Shown here: positions 5,299-5,387 of the stretch, piece by piece
How the letters are laid out: every line of letters begins with the position of its first letter
Position numbering within the stretch: position 1 is the stretch's first letter
From: Planctomycetota bacterium
GTDB taxonomy: Bacteria; Planctomycetota; UBA1135; GCA-002686595
NCBI GenBank assembly: GCA_016764635.1
Contig: JAESRM010000147.1
Span: 2,304-7,690, forward strand
DNA length: 5,387 nucleotides
Reading direction: 5' to 3'
Translations under genes and position numbers: made by a program
The notes under the pieces: generated by a model
The model's database searches: none
Seen by the model: only the letters and a program-made list of their open reading frames with translations
Told to the model about the DNA's origin: nothing

Positions 5299-5387
5299 TC
5301 CAGTCATCCACACCCTGCTCTCCCACCGCTGGACCCTGTACACCTCCCAGGTCAACTCCCCCATCAACTCCCCGGCCCACGCCGGCG
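5270..5387 (+). other. Open frame at the right edge, possible start of another gene
   Basis: From 5270 the plus-strand frame stays open to the window end. After the inverted-repeat element it reads VIHTLLSHRWTLYTSQVNSPINSPAHAG, with C at nearly every third position from 5303 on, which suggests coding. There is no start codon, so it would be a gene whose 5' end lies within or was removed by the repeat element. With about 28 residues visible this is weak, and I recognise no family. Confidence 0.2.

Larger units (their letters stand above)
4384..5367 (-). pseudogene. IS110-family transposase, N-terminal domain missing
   Basis: From Met at 5367 the frame encodes 327 residues, but only residues about 96-327 (4384-5082) resemble IS110 transposases. 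That part starts with KARSRDMLVATRTTLINHVRG (98-119 region), continues through a helical linker, and then carries the C-terminal Transposase_20-type domain. Visible there are VGLHTALRFVL, ATCFGLVSRRKQSG and ITKAGNRDMRRLLVQCAQ, ending in the typical LHVLWRTGQVYEPL. Ser231 in QSG is at the position of the family's nucleophilic serine and is intact. The N-terminal RuvC-like DEDD domain of about 100 residues, with its acidic catalytic residues, is absent. Residues 1-95 are instead read-through of the inverted-repeat element and direct repeats upstream. The protein should be inactive for transposition. A shorter product from an internal Met such as residue 106 is conceivable. Confidence 0.85.

Noticed and set aside
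5099..5308. Target-site duplication around the inverted-repeat element
   Set aside because: The bases just outside the two arms (AATG and TCCAG) do not match at any reasonable length.
1..5387. CRISPR array, tRNA or rRNA
   Set aside because: No evenly spaced repeats with unique spacers, no cloverleaf with a T-loop consensus, and no rRNA-like conserved blocks were seen on either strand.

Overview
This is a bacterial chromosomal window of moderately high GC, by eye a little over 55 percent. The left half holds two intact plus-strand genes. The right half is a patchwork of a broken gene, repeats and a decayed insertion sequence. The organism cannot be identified from the sequence. A transmembrane chemoreceptor, a lipoprotein-type signal peptide and an IS110-family element fit a motile bacterium with an outer membrane. 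Poor Shine-Dalgarno sequences would suit Planctomycetota or a similar lineage, but that is only a guess.

Region 1-305 begins with a 69-bp sequence (8-76) that recurs 4 kb away, followed by the upstream region of a methyl-accepting chemotaxis protein (306-1925; TM1, about 180-residue periplasmic sensor, TM2, HAMP, signalling hairpin). No other che gene is in view. A long hairpin at 2005-2047 separates it from a predicted lipoprotein or envelope protein with a helical, TPR-like middle and a long C-terminal coiled coil (2218-3504). A perfect 12-bp-stem terminator at 3556-3583 closes that gene.

The right half runs on the minus strand. At 3596-3916 lies an open frame with convincing protein-like composition but no credible start, probably the 3' remnant of an unrecognised gene. 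At 4005-4073 is the second copy of the 69-bp repeat. Similarity between the two copies stops at 4073, which probably marks the right end of an IS110-family (IS1111-like) element. That element supplies a structured 3' non-coding stretch of about 310 nt (4074-4383), the position where IS1111-group elements carry their bridge/seek RNA, and a transposase whose C-terminal serine domain is intact. Its N-terminal DEDD (RuvC-like) domain is missing. Transposase similarity fades near 5080, where short direct repeats of GCAGTACCCA lead into a 190-bp element bounded by 34-bp inverted repeats (32/34 matches; 5109-5142 and 5265-5298) with a G-quadruplex motif inside. The last 85 bp may be the edge of another gene.

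The strongest leads are the candidate guide RNA with its apparent target site in two copies, and the inverted-repeat element at the point where the transposase is cut. Both are inferences. The two plus-strand genes look functional and separately terminated; nothing shows that they work together.
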